Positions 1 through 10,062 of a stretch of DNA of 64,000 nt are shown piece by piece. The stretch covers positions 124,001 through 188,000 of the forward strand of contig CCRI01000008.1 of assembly GCA_000985875.1 (NCBI GenBank), in the 5' to 3' direction. Position 1 is the stretch's first letter, and every line of letters begins with the position of its first letter. The notes under the pieces are model-generated. The model had not been told where the DNA came from, did not search any database, and saw nothing but the letters and a program-made list of their open reading frames with translations. A program made the translations under genes and the position numbers. The DNA comes from Neorhizobium galegae bv. officinalis (GTDB taxonomy: Bacteria > Pseudomonadota > Alphaproteobacteria > Rhizobiales > Rhizobiaceae).

Positions 1-1317
1 AAGCAGGTGACGGCAGCCCTTTCGCCGGCCAATTTCGCTCTGACCAATCCGGAGGTCTATCGCGAGACGGTGGCCAGCAACGGCGCCAACCTGGTGGCCG
101 GCATGAAGATGTTCGCGGAGGATATCGCCGCCGGGCGCGGTGACCTGAGGCTGCGCCACACCGACGCGACCAAGTTCGCGATCGGCCGCAACATGGCGTT
201 GACGCCCGGCAAGGTGATCGCCCAGAGCGAGGTCTGCGAGGTCATCCAGTACGATCCGTCGACGGAAACGGTGCTGAAGCGCCCTCTCCTCATCTGCCCC
301 CCGTGGATCAACAAGTTCTACATTCTCGACCTCAACCCGCAGAAAAGCTTCATCAAGTGGTGCGTCGACCAGGGCCATACGGTCTTCGTGATCTCCTGGG
401 TCAATCCTGACGAACGCCATGCGAAGAAAGACTGGGAATCCTACATGCGCGAGGGGATCGACTTCGCGCTGACCACGGTCGAGAAGGCTACCGGCGAAAA
501 ACAGGTCAACGCGATCGGTTACTGCGTCGGCGGAACGCTGCTTGCCGCGACGCTTGCCTATCACGCCCAGAAGAAGAACAGCCGCATCGCATCGGCGACC
601 TTCCTCACCACCCAGGTGGATTTCACCCATGCGGGCGATCTCAAGGTCTTCGTCGACGAGGAACAGATCGCCTCGATGGAAAAACAGATGAACACGGTCG
701 GCTATCTCGACGGCTCGAAGATGGCGACCGCCTTCAACATGCTGCGCGCCTCCGAGCTCATCTGGCCCTATGTCGTCAGCAACTACCTGAAGGGCCAGGA
801 ACCGATGCCGTTCGACCTGCTCTACTGGAATTCCGACAGCACGCGCATGGCGGCCGCCAACCACGCCTATTACCTGCGCAACTGCTATCTCGACAACAAC
901 CTGAGCAAGGGCCAGATGAAGCTCGCGGGAAAGACGATCTCGCTGAAGGACATCAAGATCCCGGTCTACAATCTCGCCACCCGGGAGGACCATATCGCGC
1001 CGCCGAAATCGGTCTTCCTCGGCTCGTCGTTGTTCGGCGGGCCTGTGGATTTCGTGCTGACCGGTTCGGGCCACATCGCCGGCGTCGTCAATCCGCCCGA
1101 CAAGCAGAAGTACCAGTACTGGACCGGCGGCAAGGCCGAAGGCCAGTACGAAGACTGGCTGACGGATGCAGAGGAAAACAAGGGATCCTGGTGGCCGCAC
1201 TGGCATGCCTGGGTCGAAGCCAAGGACGACGAGCGCGTGCCGGCCCGCAAGCCCGGCGGCAAGGCGCTGAATGCGATTGCCGATGCGCCTGGCACCTATG
1301 TGCTGGAACGTATCTGA
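1..1317 (+). CDS. phaC: Class I poly(3-hydroxyalkanoate) synthase, 3' part
   Basis: The enzyme polymerises (R)-3-hydroxyacyl-CoA into PHA storage granules in the cytoplasm. The reading frame is open from base 1, so the gene enters from the left and about the first quarter of the usual ~600 residues is missing; the GTG at 7 is internal and not the start. Visible family marks are the lipase-like box GYCVGG with its nucleophilic cysteine about 173 codons in, an Asp in REDHIAP and a His in [12 protein letters not shown], which together form the Cys-Asp-His triad. The C-terminal alpha/beta-hydrolase part is complete and undamaged. sfsA follows 12 bases later on the same strand. Confidence 0.93.
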   Translation, partial: KQVTAALSPANFALTNPEVYRETVASNGANLVAGMKMFAEDIAAGRGDLRLRHTDATKFAIGRNMALTPGKVIAQSEVCEVIQYDPSTETVLKRPLLICPPWINKFYILDLNPQKSFIKWCVDQGHTVFVISWVNPDERHAKKDWESYMREGIDFALTTVEKATGEKQVNAIGYCVGGTLLAATLAYHAQKKNSRIASATFLTTQVDFTHAGDLKVFVDEEQIASMEKQMNTVGYLDGSKMATAFNMLRASELIWPYVVSNYLKGQEPMPFDLLYWNSDSTRMAAANHAYYLRNCYLDNNLSKGQMKLAGKTISLKDIKIPVYNLATREDHIAPPKSVFLGSSLFGGPVDFVLTGSGHIAGVVNPPDKQKYQYWTGGKAEGQYEDWLTDAEENKGSWWPHWHAWVEAKDDERVPARKPGGKALNAIADAPGTYVLERI

Positions 1318-1329
1318 CCCTATTCGCAG

Positions 1330-2049
1330 ATGCGCTTCGATCCCCCACTGGTGCCGGCCACCCTCCTGCAGCGCTACAAACGTTTCCTGTTCGACGCCGT
1401 GCTGGCGGACGGCACGCCGTTTACCGGCTCCTGCCCGAATACCGGTTCGATGCGTGGGCTGACGACGCCGGGCTCGAAGATCTGGGTGTCGCTGCATGAC
1501 AGCCCGACCCGCAAATACCGGCACATGTTCGAGATGGTCGAGGTGGACGGCGAGCGCGTCGGCATCAATACCGGCCTGCCGAACCGGCTCGCGGAAGAAG
1601 CGATCCGCGCCGGGCTGATCCCGAGCCTTGGCGGCTATCAGACGATCCTGCGCGAACAGCGCTACGGCCGCAATTCGCGCATCGACTTCCTGCTGATCGG
1701 CGACGGTCTTGCGAATGCGTATGTGGAGGTCAAGAACGTTCATTTCTGCCGCGAACCCGGATTGGCGGAGTTTCCCGATACGGTCACCAAGCGCGGTGCC
1801 AAACATCTGGAAGAGCTGGGCGACATGGCGGAGGCTGGTCACCGGGCGGCGATGATCTACCTCATCCAGCGGCACGACTGTTCGCGGTTCCGTATCTGCG
1901 GAGATCTCGACCCATTCTATGCGCTCGCCTTCGAGCGCGCCAAAGCCCGCGGCGTCGAGGCCTATGCGGTGCATTGCCGCGTTTCGCCGGAGGAAATAAC
2001 GCCTTCGGGGCTGATCGCCATGGACGAACCGGGCCCGGCTGCTTTATGA
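1330..2049 (+). CDS. sfsA: SfsA family protein (sugar fermentation stimulation protein A homologue)
   Basis: This 239-residue protein has full SfsA length. It shows the family pattern PNTGSM near residue 35 and the nuclease-like core YVEVKNV followed by [16 protein letters not shown]. Family members have been linked to DNA binding and maltose metabolism in E. coli, but the biochemical role is not firmly known. The C-terminal half resembles a restriction-endonuclease-type fold with Glu and Lys in a VEVKN motif, which is an inference from the motif. The gene sits 12 bases after phaC and 25 before map, so the three may be cotranscribed. No strong ribosome site is seen before the ATG. Confidence 0.88.
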   Translation: MRFDPPLVPATLLQRYKRFLFDAVLADGTPFTGSCPNTGSMRGLTTPGSKIWVSLHDSPTRKYRHMFEMVEVDGERVGINTGLPNRLAEEAIRAGLIPSLGGYQTILREQRYGRNSRIDFLLIGDGLANAYVEVKNVHFCREPGLAEFPDTVTKRGAKHLEELGDMAEAGHRAAMIYLIQRHDCSRFRICGDLDPFYALAFERAKARGVEAYAVHCRVSPEEITPSGLIAMDEPGPAAL

Positions 2050-2074
2050 ACGGGGAGATTGCGAGAGAAGAACC

Positions 2075-2911
2075 ATGGTCAACTATATCGAGGCGGTTTC
2101 CGCCCCCCTGAAGAATACGGGTGCGATCCGCCTCTATAGCGCGGAGGACTTTGCCGGCATGCGCAAGGCCTGCCTGCTGACGGCGCGCTGCCTCGACGAG
2201 CTTGCGTCGATCGTGCAGCCCGGCGTCACCACAAACGCGATAGACCGCTTCGTCTTCGAGTTCGGCATGGACCACGGCGCGCTGCCGGCGACGTTGAACT
2301 ATCGCGGTTACACAAAATCCTCCTGCACCTCGATCAACCACGTCGTCTGCCACGGCATTCCGGACGACAAGCCTTTGCGGGAAGGTGATATCGTCAATAT
2401 CGACGTCACCTATATCCTCGACGGCTGGCACGGGGATTCGAGCCGCATGTATCCGGTCGGGCAGATCAAGCGCGCCTCCGAGCGCCTGCTCGAAGTCACC
2501 TATGAATGCCTGATGCGCGGCATAGAGGCCGTACGTCCCGGCGCACGCACAGGTGCAATCGGCGAAGCGATCCAGACCTATGCGGAAGCGGAACGCTGCT
2601 CGGTCGTGCGCGATTTCTGCGGCCATGGCGTCGGCCGGCTTTTCCACGACTCGCCGAACATCCTCCATTACGGCCGCGCCGACGAGGGTCCGGAGATGAA
2701 GGAAGGCATGATCTTCACCATCGAGCCGATGATCAATCTCGGCAAGCCGCATGTGAAGGTGCTTTCCGACGGCTGGACGGCAGTGACCCGCGACCGGTCG
2801 CTGTCAGCGCAATACGAACATGCGATCGGCGTCACCGCCACCGGCTGCGAGATCTTTACCTTGTCGCCCGGAGGTTTCGACCGACCCGGCCTGCCACCGC
2901 TTTCGAGGTAA
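2075..2911 (+). CDS. map: Type I methionine aminopeptidase
   Basis: This enzyme removes the initiator methionine from nascent proteins in the cytoplasm. The 278 residues carry the pita-bread fold and its dimetal ligands in order: an Asp in NIDVTYILDGWHGD and a second downstream, His in CGHGVGRLFHD, Glu in FTIEPMI and Glu in QYEHAIGVT. A purine-rich GAGAGAAG lies just before the ATG. The length is about 15-20 residues above the minimal enzyme, mostly at the N terminus. It is followed after only 3 bases by radC, so translation of the two is probably linked. Confidence 0.95.
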   Translation: MVNYIEAVSAPLKNTGAIRLYSAEDFAGMRKACLLTARCLDELASIVQPGVTTNAIDRFVFEFGMDHGALPATLNYRGYTKSSCTSINHVVCHGIPDDKPLREGDIVNIDVTYILDGWHGDSSRMYPVGQIKRASERLLEVTYECLMRGIEAVRPGARTGAIGEAIQTYAEAERCSVVRDFCGHGVGRLFHDSPNILHYGRADEGPEMKEGMIFTIEPMINLGKPHVKVLSDGWTAVTRDRSLSAQYEHAIGVTATGCEIFTLSPGGFDRPGLPPLSR

Positions 2912-2914
2912 CGG

Positions 2915-3718
2915 ATGGCCAGCCGCTCCGCTCCTCCGCCGGACGAACAGACGTCCTTCATCGAGGACGAGCGCGGCTTTTTCGCCGAACAGCTGACCAA
3001 GCCGAAAGCCATCAAGAAACCGGCCTCGATGGGCGACGACGAGCCGGGCGCGCATTACCACGGTCACCGCGAGCGCCTCAAAACCAAGTATCGCGAACAT
3101 GGCGACACCGGACTTGCCGACTACGAGATCCTTGAACTCCTGCTGTTCCGGTCTATCCCGCGCCGCGATACGAAACCGCTTGCCAAGGCGTTGATCGCCC
3201 GGTTCGGAACGCTTGCCGGCGTTCTGGGCGCGCCGCTCGGATTGCTGCAGGAGGTCAAGGGCGTCGGCGAGGCGGTAGCGCTCGACCTGAAGCTCGTCGC
3301 GACGGTCGGTCATCGGATGCTGAAGAGCGAGCTGCGCGGCAAGCAGGTGCTGTCATCTTGGTCCTCGGTCATCGATTACTGCCATGCGATCATGGCCTAT
3401 GAACCACGCGAACAGTTCCGCATCCTCTTCCTCGACAAGCGGAATGCGCTGATCGCCGACGAGGTGCAGGGTCATGGCACCGTCGACCATACGCCGGTCT
3501 ATCCGCGCGAAGTCGTGCGCCGGGCGCTCGAACTGTCGGCGACCGCGATCATCCTCGTCCACAACCACCCGAGCGGCGATCCGACGCCGTCGCGCGCCGA
3601 TATCGACATGACGAAGACGATCGTCGACACCGCAAAACCTCTCGGCATCACGGTGCACGACCACATCATCATCGGCAAGGACGGGCATGTCAGCCTGAAG
3701 GGGCTAAGGCTGATCTGA
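2915..3718 (+). CDS. radC: RadC family JAB-domain protein
   Basis: The 267-residue protein has the RadC layout: a variable N-terminal stretch, a helix-hairpin-helix region ([11 protein letters not shown] to [12 protein letters not shown]) and a C-terminal JAB/MPN metalloprotease-like domain. The metal motif HNHPSGDP followed by SRADIDMT is intact. RadC was named for a DNA-repair role that has since been questioned, and its true function is unresolved. It begins 3 bases after map and converges on the ABC ATPase gene, with only 28 bases between the two stop codons. Confidence 0.93.
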   Translation: MASRSAPPPDEQTSFIEDERGFFAEQLTKPKAIKKPASMGDDEPGAHYHGHRERLKTKYREHGDTGLADYEILELLLFRSIPRRDTKPLAKALIARFGTLAGVLGAPLGLLQEVKGVGEAVALDLKLVATVGHRMLKSELRGKQVLSSWSSVIDYCHAIMAYEPREQFRILFLDKRNALIADEVQGHGTVDHTPVYPREVVRRALELSATAIILVHNHPSGDPTPSRADIDMTKTIVDTAKPLGITVHDHIIIGKDGHVSLKGLRLI

Positions 3719-3746
3719 GTTTTCGCGGCCTCAGGTCCGCCTTCCC

Positions 3747-5558
3747 TCAGGCCACCTGCACCAGATGGCCCGCGGAAACCTCGCGATACTCGCGCGCCGG
3801 CGGCTGGAAACCCATCGGACGAACCGGGCTCTTCAGCTCGTCGTTGGAAATGCCCCGGCGGATGCCGCGGCGGGCCGGGTCCGGCACCGGAACGGCTGCC
3901 ATCAGCTTGCGCGTATAGGGATGCTGCGGATTGTCGAAGACTGCGGCGCGCGGGCCGATCTCGACGATCTCGCCGAGATACATGACCGCTACCCGATGGC
4001 TGACCCGTTCCACCACCGCCATGTCATGGCTGATGAACAGGAAGGCGAGGTTGAGGCTCTGCTGAAGGTCGAGGAGCAGGTTGCAGACCTGCGCCTTGAT
4101 CGAGACGTCGAGCGCCGAGACGCTTTCGTCGGCGACGATCACCTTCGGATCGAGCGACAGGGCGCGGGCAATCGCGATGCGCTGGCGCTGGCCGCCGGAA
4201 AATTCATGCGGATAACGGCCTGCCATGTCGGGCGAGAGGCCGACCTTGCGGAGAAGATCGGCGGTCTTTTCCCTGGCGTCCTTCGCGTTGCCGAGCTTGT
4301 GCTTGACGAAGGGTTCGGAGATCGCGGCGCCGATAGTCATGCGCGGGTTGAGCGACGAGAACGGATCCTGGAAGATCATCTGGATGGTCTTGCGCATGTC
4401 GCGCAGGCCGGTCTGGTCGAGACGCAGGACATCGTAGCCGTCGAGCGCCACGTCGCCGCTGGTCGGCTCGATCAGCCGCATGATCGAGCGGCCGGTCGTC
4501 GACTTGCCGCAGCCGGATTCACCGACCAGTGACAGGGTTTCGCCCTGGAAGAGGTCGAAGGAAATATTCTCGACCGCATGGACGGAACCCGTCTGCGTCG
4601 CGAACAGGCCGGAGCGGACCGCGAAGCGGGTGACGAGGTTCTTCACCGCCAGAACCGGGGTTTTTCGCGTATCGACGGTGCCGGCGACTTCCTTCGGCTC
4701 TGCGGTCTCGCCGGTGGTGATGTCGACGACCGGGAAACGGGTCGGCCATTTGCGGTCCTGCATCGAGCCGAGCCGCGGCACGGCCGACAGCAGCGCGCGG
4801 GTATAGGGATGTTTGCCGCGGTGGAAGATTTCTTCGGTCGGACCGCTCTCGACCGCCTCGCCGCGATACATGACGATGGTGCGGTCGGCGATCTCGGCGA
4901 CCACACCCATGTCATGGGTGATGAAGAGAACCGACATGCCCTCCTCTTCCTGCAAAACCTTGATCAGGTCGAGGATTTGTCCCTGAATGGTGACATCGAG
5001 CGCGGTGGTCGGTTCGTCGGCGATCAGAAGCCTCGGCTTCGAGGCCAAGGCCATGGCGATCATGACGCGCTGGCGCATGCCGCCGGAGAACTGGTGCGGA
5101 TAGTCGTCGAACCGTGCGCCGGCATTCGGAATGCGGACCTTTTCGAGCAGCCGCACGGTTTCCGCGCGCGCCTGAGACTTCGTCAGTCCCTTGTGGCGCG
5201 TCAGCACTTCCGAGATCTGCCGTCCGATCGTGAAGATCGGGTTGAGCGAGGTCATCGGCTCCTGGAAGATCATCGAGGCGTCGTTGCCACGACCCCCCCG
5301 CATCTCCTTTTCGGAGATCGACAGGAGATCCCTGCCGGAGAGCAGGATGCTGCCCTCGATCTTGCTCGTATTGGCAGCCAGCAGCCGCATGATCGACAGC
5401 GAGGTGACGCTCTTGCCGGAGCCGCTCTCGCCGACGATCGCCACCGTTTCTCCCGGATGCACGTCGAAGGAGACGTCGCGGACGACGCTTTTCCATTCGC
5501 CGTCGACCAGGAAGGATGTCGTCAGCTTCCTGACGGAAAGAACAGGTGTCTCGGTCAT
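3747..5558 (-). CDS. Two-domain peptide ABC transporter ATP-binding protein (DppD-DppF / GsiA type)
   Basis: This 603-residue protein carries two full ABC cassettes in one chain. The first has Walker A GESGSGKS and signature FSGGMRQR; the second has GESGCGKS and FSGGQRQR. Each is followed by an oligopeptide-transporter C-terminal segment ([16 protein letters not shown]). It powers import through the two permeases encoded upstream in the same operon. The ATG at 5558 is preferred because an alternative start 12 codons upstream would overlap the DUF1028 gene. Fused dual ATPases of this type serve dipeptide, nickel and glutathione importers; the neighbouring gamma-glutamyltransferase homologue favours a glutathione-like or gamma-glutamyl substrate, which is an inference. 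Confidence 0.92.
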   Translation of the reverse strand: MTETPVLSVRKLTTSFLVDGEWKSVVRDVSFDVHPGETVAIVGESGSGKSVTSLSIMRLLAANTSKIEGSILLSGRDLLSISEKEMRGGRGNDASMIFQEPMTSLNPIFTIGRQISEVLTRHKGLTKSQARAETVRLLEKVRIPNAGARFDDYPHQFSGGMRQRVMIAMALASKPRLLIADEPTTALDVTIQGQILDLIKVLQEEEGMSVLFITHDMGVVAEIADRTIVMYRGEAVESGPTEEIFHRGKHPYTRALLSAVPRLGSMQDRKWPTRFPVVDITTGETAEPKEVAGTVDTRKTPVLAVKNLVTRFAVRSGLFATQTGSVHAVENISFDLFQGETLSLVGESGCGKSTTGRSIMRLIEPTSGDVALDGYDVLRLDQTGLRDMRKTIQMIFQDPFSSLNPRMTIGAAISEPFVKHKLGNAKDAREKTADLLRKVGLSPDMAGRYPHEFSGGQRQRIAIARALSLDPKVIVADESVSALDVSIKAQVCNLLLDLQQSLNLAFLFISHDMAVVERVSHRVAVMYLGEIVEIGPRAAVFDNPQHPYTRKLMAAVPVPDPARRGIRRGISNDELKSPVRPMGFQPPAREYREVSAGHLVQVA

Positions 5559-5568
5559 CGGGATTTCG

Positions 5569-6333
5569 TCATTGGGGCTTCCAGAGGGTGGCAAAGGAGG
5601 CGGACGCGCGGCCTTCCGCTTCGCGGGCGGCTTCCAGCTCGGCGATCTTCTGGTCGATGACGCGGCGATCGATCATGCCATGCGGGTTTTCGCGGGTCGG
5701 CATGGTTTCGGCAACATGCAGGAAACGCTCCTGCGCCACCGCGTAGAGGCGCCGCAGTTCGCCGAGCGGATCGGCGTGATCGTCGGCGTTGATGCGCAGC
5801 CAAGGGTAATCCTGGTCGCGGTAGAGGACCATGGCGGCGGATTGCTTGCCGCGCTTGTCGCCGCCCGCGGCCTCTCCGGCATCCATGGCGGCGAGCAGGC
5901 GCTCGGCGAGCGGCGCGCCCTCGGCCGCCTTTTCCTTGTAGACCCGCAGCGTCTCGGCGATCACCTGCGGCCCGGCCAGCATGTTGCCGGCGACGGAGAC
6001 GTTGTCATCGACCAGATGGCCGGCCCAGTCGACGCAGATCTCGCCGGTATAGGCGGCATTGCGGCCGCTGGCGTCGATCAGGTGGAACTGGCGCTGACGC
6101 CGGCCATCATCGCGCGCAGTCAGCGTCTCGATGATCTCCTGCGGGCTCCTGCCCTCTTCCAGCAGTTTCAGTCCGTCGGTGCCGTAGAGCGGGCTGACGA
6201 AGGCCTGGGTGGCGACGGCGCCCACCCTGCCCTTGATATGCGGCACCGCGGCGCCAACCGCGAAGAAGCGGCTGGCAACCGAAATTCCGAAGTGACCGGT
6301 TTGCGGATCGCGTGCGACGATCGACCATGTCAT
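5569..6333 (-). CDS. DUF1028 family (Ntn-hydrolase-like) protein
   Basis: The 254 residues match the DUF1028 family, beginning MTWSIVARDPQTG and continuing FGISVASRFFAVGAAVPHI. The early serine and threonine residues resemble N-terminal-nucleophile hydrolases, and members are often found next to peptide transporters and amidohydrolases. The function is not established. The start lies 3 bases after the gamma-glutamyltransferase stop, and the ABC ATPase gene starts 10 bases downstream, so the gene is embedded in the operon. A role in breaking down the imported compound is the likeliest guess. The C-terminal ~60 residues (DHADPLGELRRLYAVAQERF onward) form the peptidoglycan-binding-like tail seen in longer family members. 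Confidence 0.85.
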   Translation of the reverse strand: MTWSIVARDPQTGHFGISVASRFFAVGAAVPHIKGRVGAVATQAFVSPLYGTDGLKLLEEGRSPQEIIETLTARDDGRRQRQFHLIDASGRNAAYTGEICVDWAGHLVDDNVSVAGNMLAGPQVIAETLRVYKEKAAEGAPLAERLLAAMDAGEAAGGDKRGKQSAAMVLYRDQDYPWLRINADDHADPLGELRRLYAVAQERFLHVAETMPTRENPHGMIDRRVIDQKIAELEAAREAEGRASASFATLWKPQ

Positions 6334-6336
6334 GGC

Positions 6337-8121
6337 TTATCTCCCGACCGCATAGGCCTGCATCAGGCGCGGCGTTGCGGCTGCTCGCATCAAGCCGCCC
6401 GCATCACGGCGCGCCGCGGTCAGCCGGCCGACGCTCCAGGGATCGGCAACGGTGATCTGGTGGCCGCGGCTGCGCAGATCGGCGAGCACGTCCGCACCGA
6501 TATTGCTTTCGACCATGATGTTTCCCGGCTGGCTGGTGCGTGGATAGAAGGAGCCCGGGAAATGGGTGGTGTGGAACAGCGGCATGTCGATCGCCGCCTG
6601 CAGGTTCGGCTTGTGGTGGACGTAACGCAGGAAGAAGGGCAGCTGCCACTGGTCCTGCTGGTCGCCGCCGGGCGTGCCAAACACCAGCGTCGGGCGGCCC
6701 TGATGCAGCGCCAGCGACGGGGTGAGCGTCGTGCGCGGACGTTTTCCCGGTTCGAGCGAGGTCGGCAGGCCGGGCTTCAGCCAGAACATCTGGGCGCGGG
6801 AATTCAAGGCGAAACCGAGGCCTGGCACGATCGGCGAGGACTGCAGCCAGCCGCCCGACGGCGTGGTCGATACCATGTTGCCCCAGCGGTCGATGACGTC
6901 GATATGGACCGTGTCGCCGCGCTTTTCCGTGAGATGCGACATGGTCGGCTCGTAGACCGCGCCCTTGCCGCTGACCTCGGCGAGCATGCCCATGGTGAGG
7001 TCGAACTGGTGGTCGTAACCAGGGACGCGGCCCGGCCGCAGCTCCAGCGAGGCTTGGCTGCCGATCAGCTTGCGGCGCTCGGCATTGTAGCCTTCCGACA
7101 ACAGGTATTCGGTCGGGATCTGCGCGAAATCCGGGTCGCCGTAATAGACTTCCCGGTCGGCGAAAGCGAGCTTCATGGCTTCCACGACAACGTGCACGAA
7201 ATCCGGTCCGGCCGGATCCATCGCCGAGAGGTCAAAGCCCTTCAACAGCGCCAGCGATTGCAGAAGCACAGGCCCCTGCCCCCAGGCCGGCGTCTTGGCA
7301 ACGGTCCAGTCGTGATAGTCATAGGTCTGCGGCGCCTCGACGGTCGCCTGCCAGTTGGCCATGTCGTCGGCAGTCAGCACGCCCTTGTGGCGGGCGCCGC
7401 TCGCATCCATCACCTCAGCCGTCGAGACATAGTGGTCGATCGCCTCGGCCACGAAGCCGCGATAGAAGGCATCGCGGGCCGCTTCGATCTGGTTTTCGCG
7501 GCCGGTCTTGGCCTCGGCCTCCGCGATGATGCGCTTCCAGGTCTCAGCGAGCACCGGGTTTTTGAAATTGCTCTGCGCCTCGGGCGCCACGCCGCCCGGT
7601 AGCCAGGTCGCGTGGGAGGTCGGCCATTCCGTCTCGAAGAAGCCAGCAAGCCCCTTGATGGTGGCCGAAACGCGGGCGAGCATCGGGTGGCCGTGCTCGG
7701 CGTAATAGATCGCCGGCTCGAGCACGTCGCGGACGCTCATCGTGCCGTAGTCGCGCAGCATCAGCATCCAGCCGTCGAAGGCGCCGGGGATGACGGTCGC
7801 GAGCAGGCCGTCGCCGGGGATCAGCTTCAAGCCTTCCGACGTGTAGTGCTCGATCGTGGCGCCAGCCGGTGCAGGCCCCTGCGCGCAGATGACTTCGACC
7901 TTGTCCTTCTTCTTCGAGTAGAAGATGGCCGGCATGTCGCCGCCCGGACCGCAGAGATGCGGCTCGACGATCTGCAGCACGAAACCGGTCGCAACCGCCG
8001 CATCGAAGGCATTGCCGCCCTTTTCGAGGATCGCCATGCCGACGGCCGAAGCGATCCAATGGGTCGAGGTGACGACCCCGAACGTGCCGAGGATTTCCGG
8101 CCGTGTGGTGAACTCAGTCAT
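6337..8121 (-). CDS. Gamma-glutamyltransferase family protein
   Basis: This is a 594-residue Ntn-hydrolase of the gamma-glutamyltranspeptidase family. Such proteins cut themselves before a threonine that becomes the new N-terminal nucleophile; here that is Thr404 in KRGDTVHIDVIDRWGN. Family marks such as GGNAFDAAVAT, GPGGDMPAIFY and PGAFDGW are present. Two points differ from the classic glutathione enzyme: no obvious signal peptide, and the substrate-binding segment that reads NNQMDDF in E. coli reads NSRAQMF here. A cytoplasmic enzyme acting on a different gamma-glutamyl or amide substrate is therefore possible. The gene sits between permease and DUF1028 genes, spaced 35 and 3 bases. Confidence 0.88.
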   Translation of the reverse strand: MTEFTTRPEILGTFGVVTSTHWIASAVGMAILEKGGNAFDAAVATGFVLQIVEPHLCGPGGDMPAIFYSKKKDKVEVICAQGPAPAGATIEHYTSEGLKLIPGDGLLATVIPGAFDGWMLMLRDYGTMSVRDVLEPAIYYAEHGHPMLARVSATIKGLAGFFETEWPTSHATWLPGGVAPEAQSNFKNPVLAETWKRIIAEAEAKTGRENQIEAARDAFYRGFVAEAIDHYVSTAEVMDASGARHKGVLTADDMANWQATVEAPQTYDYHDWTVAKTPAWGQGPVLLQSLALLKGFDLSAMDPAGPDFVHVVVEAMKLAFADREVYYGDPDFAQIPTEYLLSEGYNAERRKLIGSQASLELRPGRVPGYDHQFDLTMGMLAEVSGKGAVYEPTMSHLTEKRGDTVHIDVIDRWGNMVSTTPSGGWLQSSPIVPGLGFALNSRAQMFWLKPGLPTSLEPGKRPRTTLTPSLALHQGRPTLVFGTPGGDQQDQWQLPFFLRYVHHKPNLQAAIDMPLFHTTHFPGSFYPRTSQPGNIMVESNIGADVLADLRSRGHQITVADPWSVGRLTAARRDAGGLMRAAATPRLMQAYAVGR

Positions 8122-8156
8122 GGTGTGGTCCTTTCAAATCATGCTTGGCGCGGCCG

Positions 8157-9032
8157 TCATGCCTCGCGGGGATCCAGCGCATCGCGCAGGCCATCGCCCA
8201 GGAGATTGAAGCCGATGACGACGAGGAAGATCGCCGCGCCCGGCCACATCGCCATCCAGGGCGCCTGGCTCAGGAAGTTCTTGGCGACGTTCAACATCGA
8301 GCCCCAGGATGGGGCCGGCGGCTGCTGGCCGAGGCCGAGGAAGGAAAGGCTCGCCTCTGCGATGATCGCGGTTGCGATCGTCAGCGTCGCCTGGACGATG
8401 ATGGGTGCGAAAACGTTGGGCAGGATGTAGCGGGTCATGATTTCGAAGTGGTTCAGGCCGACGGCGCGTGCGCCTTCGACATAGTCCTCCGTCTTGACCG
8501 CCAGGACCTGACCGCGGGTCAGCCGCACGAAGATCGGCATGGCGGAGAGGCCGATGGCGATCATCGCATTCATCAGGCTCGGGCCCAGAAATGCCGCAAG
8601 CGCGATCGCCATGATCAGGAAAGGCATGGCGAGCAGCGCCTCGGTGATGCGCGAGATCACCATATCCACCCAGCCACCGAAATAACCGGAGATGAGGCCG
8701 AAGGGCACGCCGATGCCGACCGCAATGGCGACCGAAAACACCCCGGCCATCAGCGATGCCTGGGCGCCCCAGATCATGCGGGAAAGAATGTCTCGGCCAA
8801 GATCGTCGGTGCCAAGCCAGTACATGGCCGAAGGCGCCTTGCGGATCGCCGTCCAGCTCGTTGCGACGGGATCGATGATCGGCAGGATCGGGGCGCTGGC
8901 CGCAAGGATTGCGAAGAAAAGGACGATGACGGCGCCGACGAGCGCGCTCCTGTTCTTCTTCATCTTGCGCCAGGCGCGGCTCCTGTCGCGCTTGGCTGCC
9001 GCCACGGGCGGTGCTTGGTCGATCGTGGTCAT
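8157..9032 (-). CDS. Peptide ABC transporter permease (DppC family)
   Basis: The 291-residue inner-membrane protein has the DppC/OppC arrangement: a short basic N-terminal tail (KRDRSRAWRKMKKNRSA), a first membrane helix near residues 30-50, a periplasmic stretch ending WLGTDDLGRDILSR, and five further helices. The EAA loop that contacts the ATPase reads EGARAVGLNHFEIM. The ATG at 9032 overlaps the stop of the DppB-type gene by four bases (ATGA), which signals coupled translation of the heteromeric pore. An upstream start giving a much longer protein would run through the DppB gene in another frame and is not credible. Confidence 0.93.
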   Translation of the reverse strand: MTTIDQAPPVAAAKRDRSRAWRKMKKNRSALVGAVIVLFFAILAASAPILPIIDPVATSWTAIRKAPSAMYWLGTDDLGRDILSRMIWGAQASLMAGVFSVAIAVGIGVPFGLISGYFGGWVDMVISRITEALLAMPFLIMAIALAAFLGPSLMNAMIAIGLSAMPIFVRLTRGQVLAVKTEDYVEGARAVGLNHFEIMTRYILPNVFAPIIVQATLTIATAIIAEASLSFLGLGQQPPAPSWGSMLNVAKNFLSQAPWMAMWPGAAIFLVVIGFNLLGDGLRDALDPREA

Positions 9033-9976
9033 AGGGTGGCCCTCAGACGCGGATTGAGGAGGACATAGAGGACGTCGGCGAACAGGTTCATCAGAATGAA
9101 GCCGACCGCCGTGCACAGCACGACGCCCTGCACCACCGCATAGTCGCGGTTGAAGACGGCGTCGACGATCAGCTTGCCGAAGCCCGGGATGGTGAAGATC
9201 TGCTCGGTCAGCACCGCGCCGGCGAGCAGTTCCCCGAACAGTAGCGCCGACAGCGTCACGACCGGCAGCAGCGCATTGCGGAAACTGTGGCTGAGGATGA
9301 CTTCCCGCGGAGAAAGCCCCTTGGCGCGGGCGGTGCGGATATAGTCGGCGCTGAGCACCCCGATCATCGCCGAGCGGGTATGGCGCATCAAGGTCGCGGC
9401 CAGCGCATTGCCGAGTACGAAGGCCGGCATGACCATGGTCTGCAGCGACCGGACGGGATCGACGAAGATCGACTCGAAGCCGGAAGCCGGAAGCCAGCCG
9501 AGCTGCACCGAGATCAGCAGGATGAGCATGATGCCGAGCCAGAAATTCGGGATCGACAGGCCGGTCAGCGCCAGCACGTTGGCGATGTAGTCGATGAACG
9601 TGTTCTTCTTGACCGCCGCCAGGATGCCGATCGGTATGCCGATCAGCATGGCGAAGAACATCGCCATCACGGCAAGCTGGATCGTCACCGGCAGCTTCTG
9701 GAGGATCAGTTCCAGGACAGGCTGGTTTGTGCGAAGCGAGATGCCGAAGTCGCCGGTCAGCACCCCGCCGAGCCAATAGAAATATTGCACCACGACCGGA
9801 TCGTTCAGGCGGTATTTGTCGCGCAGGAATTCGATTACGGCAGGATCACGCTCCTCGCCGGCCATCGCCAGAATGGGATCGCCGGGCAGCAGTTTCTGGA
9901 GTGAAAAGACAAAAATGGAGATGATCAGCAAGGTCGGGATGGCGACCAGCAGACGCTTTCCGATGTAGACAGGCAT
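9029..9976 (-). CDS. Peptide ABC transporter permease (DppB family)
   Basis: The 315-residue inner-membrane protein begins MPVYIGKRLLVAIPTLLII with its first membrane helix, followed by LLPGDPILAMAGEE and the YWLGGVLTGDFGISL motif typical of DppB/OppB. The EAA loop is visible as IRTARAKGLSPREVIL. With the DppC-type partner it forms the membrane channel of a peptide importer. A rho-independent terminator lies between this gene and the binding-protein gene upstream, so the permeases are probably made at lower level than the binding protein. GEERDP in the periplasmic loop has no special meaning that I can assign. Confidence 0.93.
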   Translation of the reverse strand: MPVYIGKRLLVAIPTLLIISIFVFSLQKLLPGDPILAMAGEERDPAVIEFLRDKYRLNDPVVVQYFYWLGGVLTGDFGISLRTNQPVLELILQKLPVTIQLAVMAMFFAMLIGIPIGILAAVKKNTFIDYIANVLALTGLSIPNFWLGIMLILLISVQLGWLPASGFESIFVDPVRSLQTMVMPAFVLGNALAATLMRHTRSAMIGVLSADYIRTARAKGLSPREVILSHSFRNALLPVVTLSALLFGELLAGAVLTEQIFTIPGFGKLIVDAVFNRDYAVVQGVVLCTAVGFILMNLFADVLYVLLNPRLRATL

Positions 9977-10019
9977 GACGCCGTCCCCCGTTGAGCAACA
10001 TTGTTACGAAGCGATGCGG

Positions 10020-10055
10020 AAAAAAGTGCCGCACGGGTCCAATCCCATGCGGCAC
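10020..10055 (-). terminator. Intra-operon rho-independent terminator or attenuator
   Basis: An 8-bp perfect stem (GTGCCGCA at 10026-10033 with TGCGGCAC at 10048-10055) is followed on the minus strand by six T. It sits 8 bases after the binding-protein stop and 44 before the DppB-type start. Partial read-through here would give the common pattern of abundant binding protein and scarce permease. Confidence 0.8.
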
Positions 10056-10062
10056 GAGAGGC

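Noticed and set aside
5191..7602. 803-codon plus-strand frame opposite the GGT and DUF1028 genes
   Set aside because: It is antisense to three well-supported genes, and its translation is Arg/Gly/His-rich without any domain.
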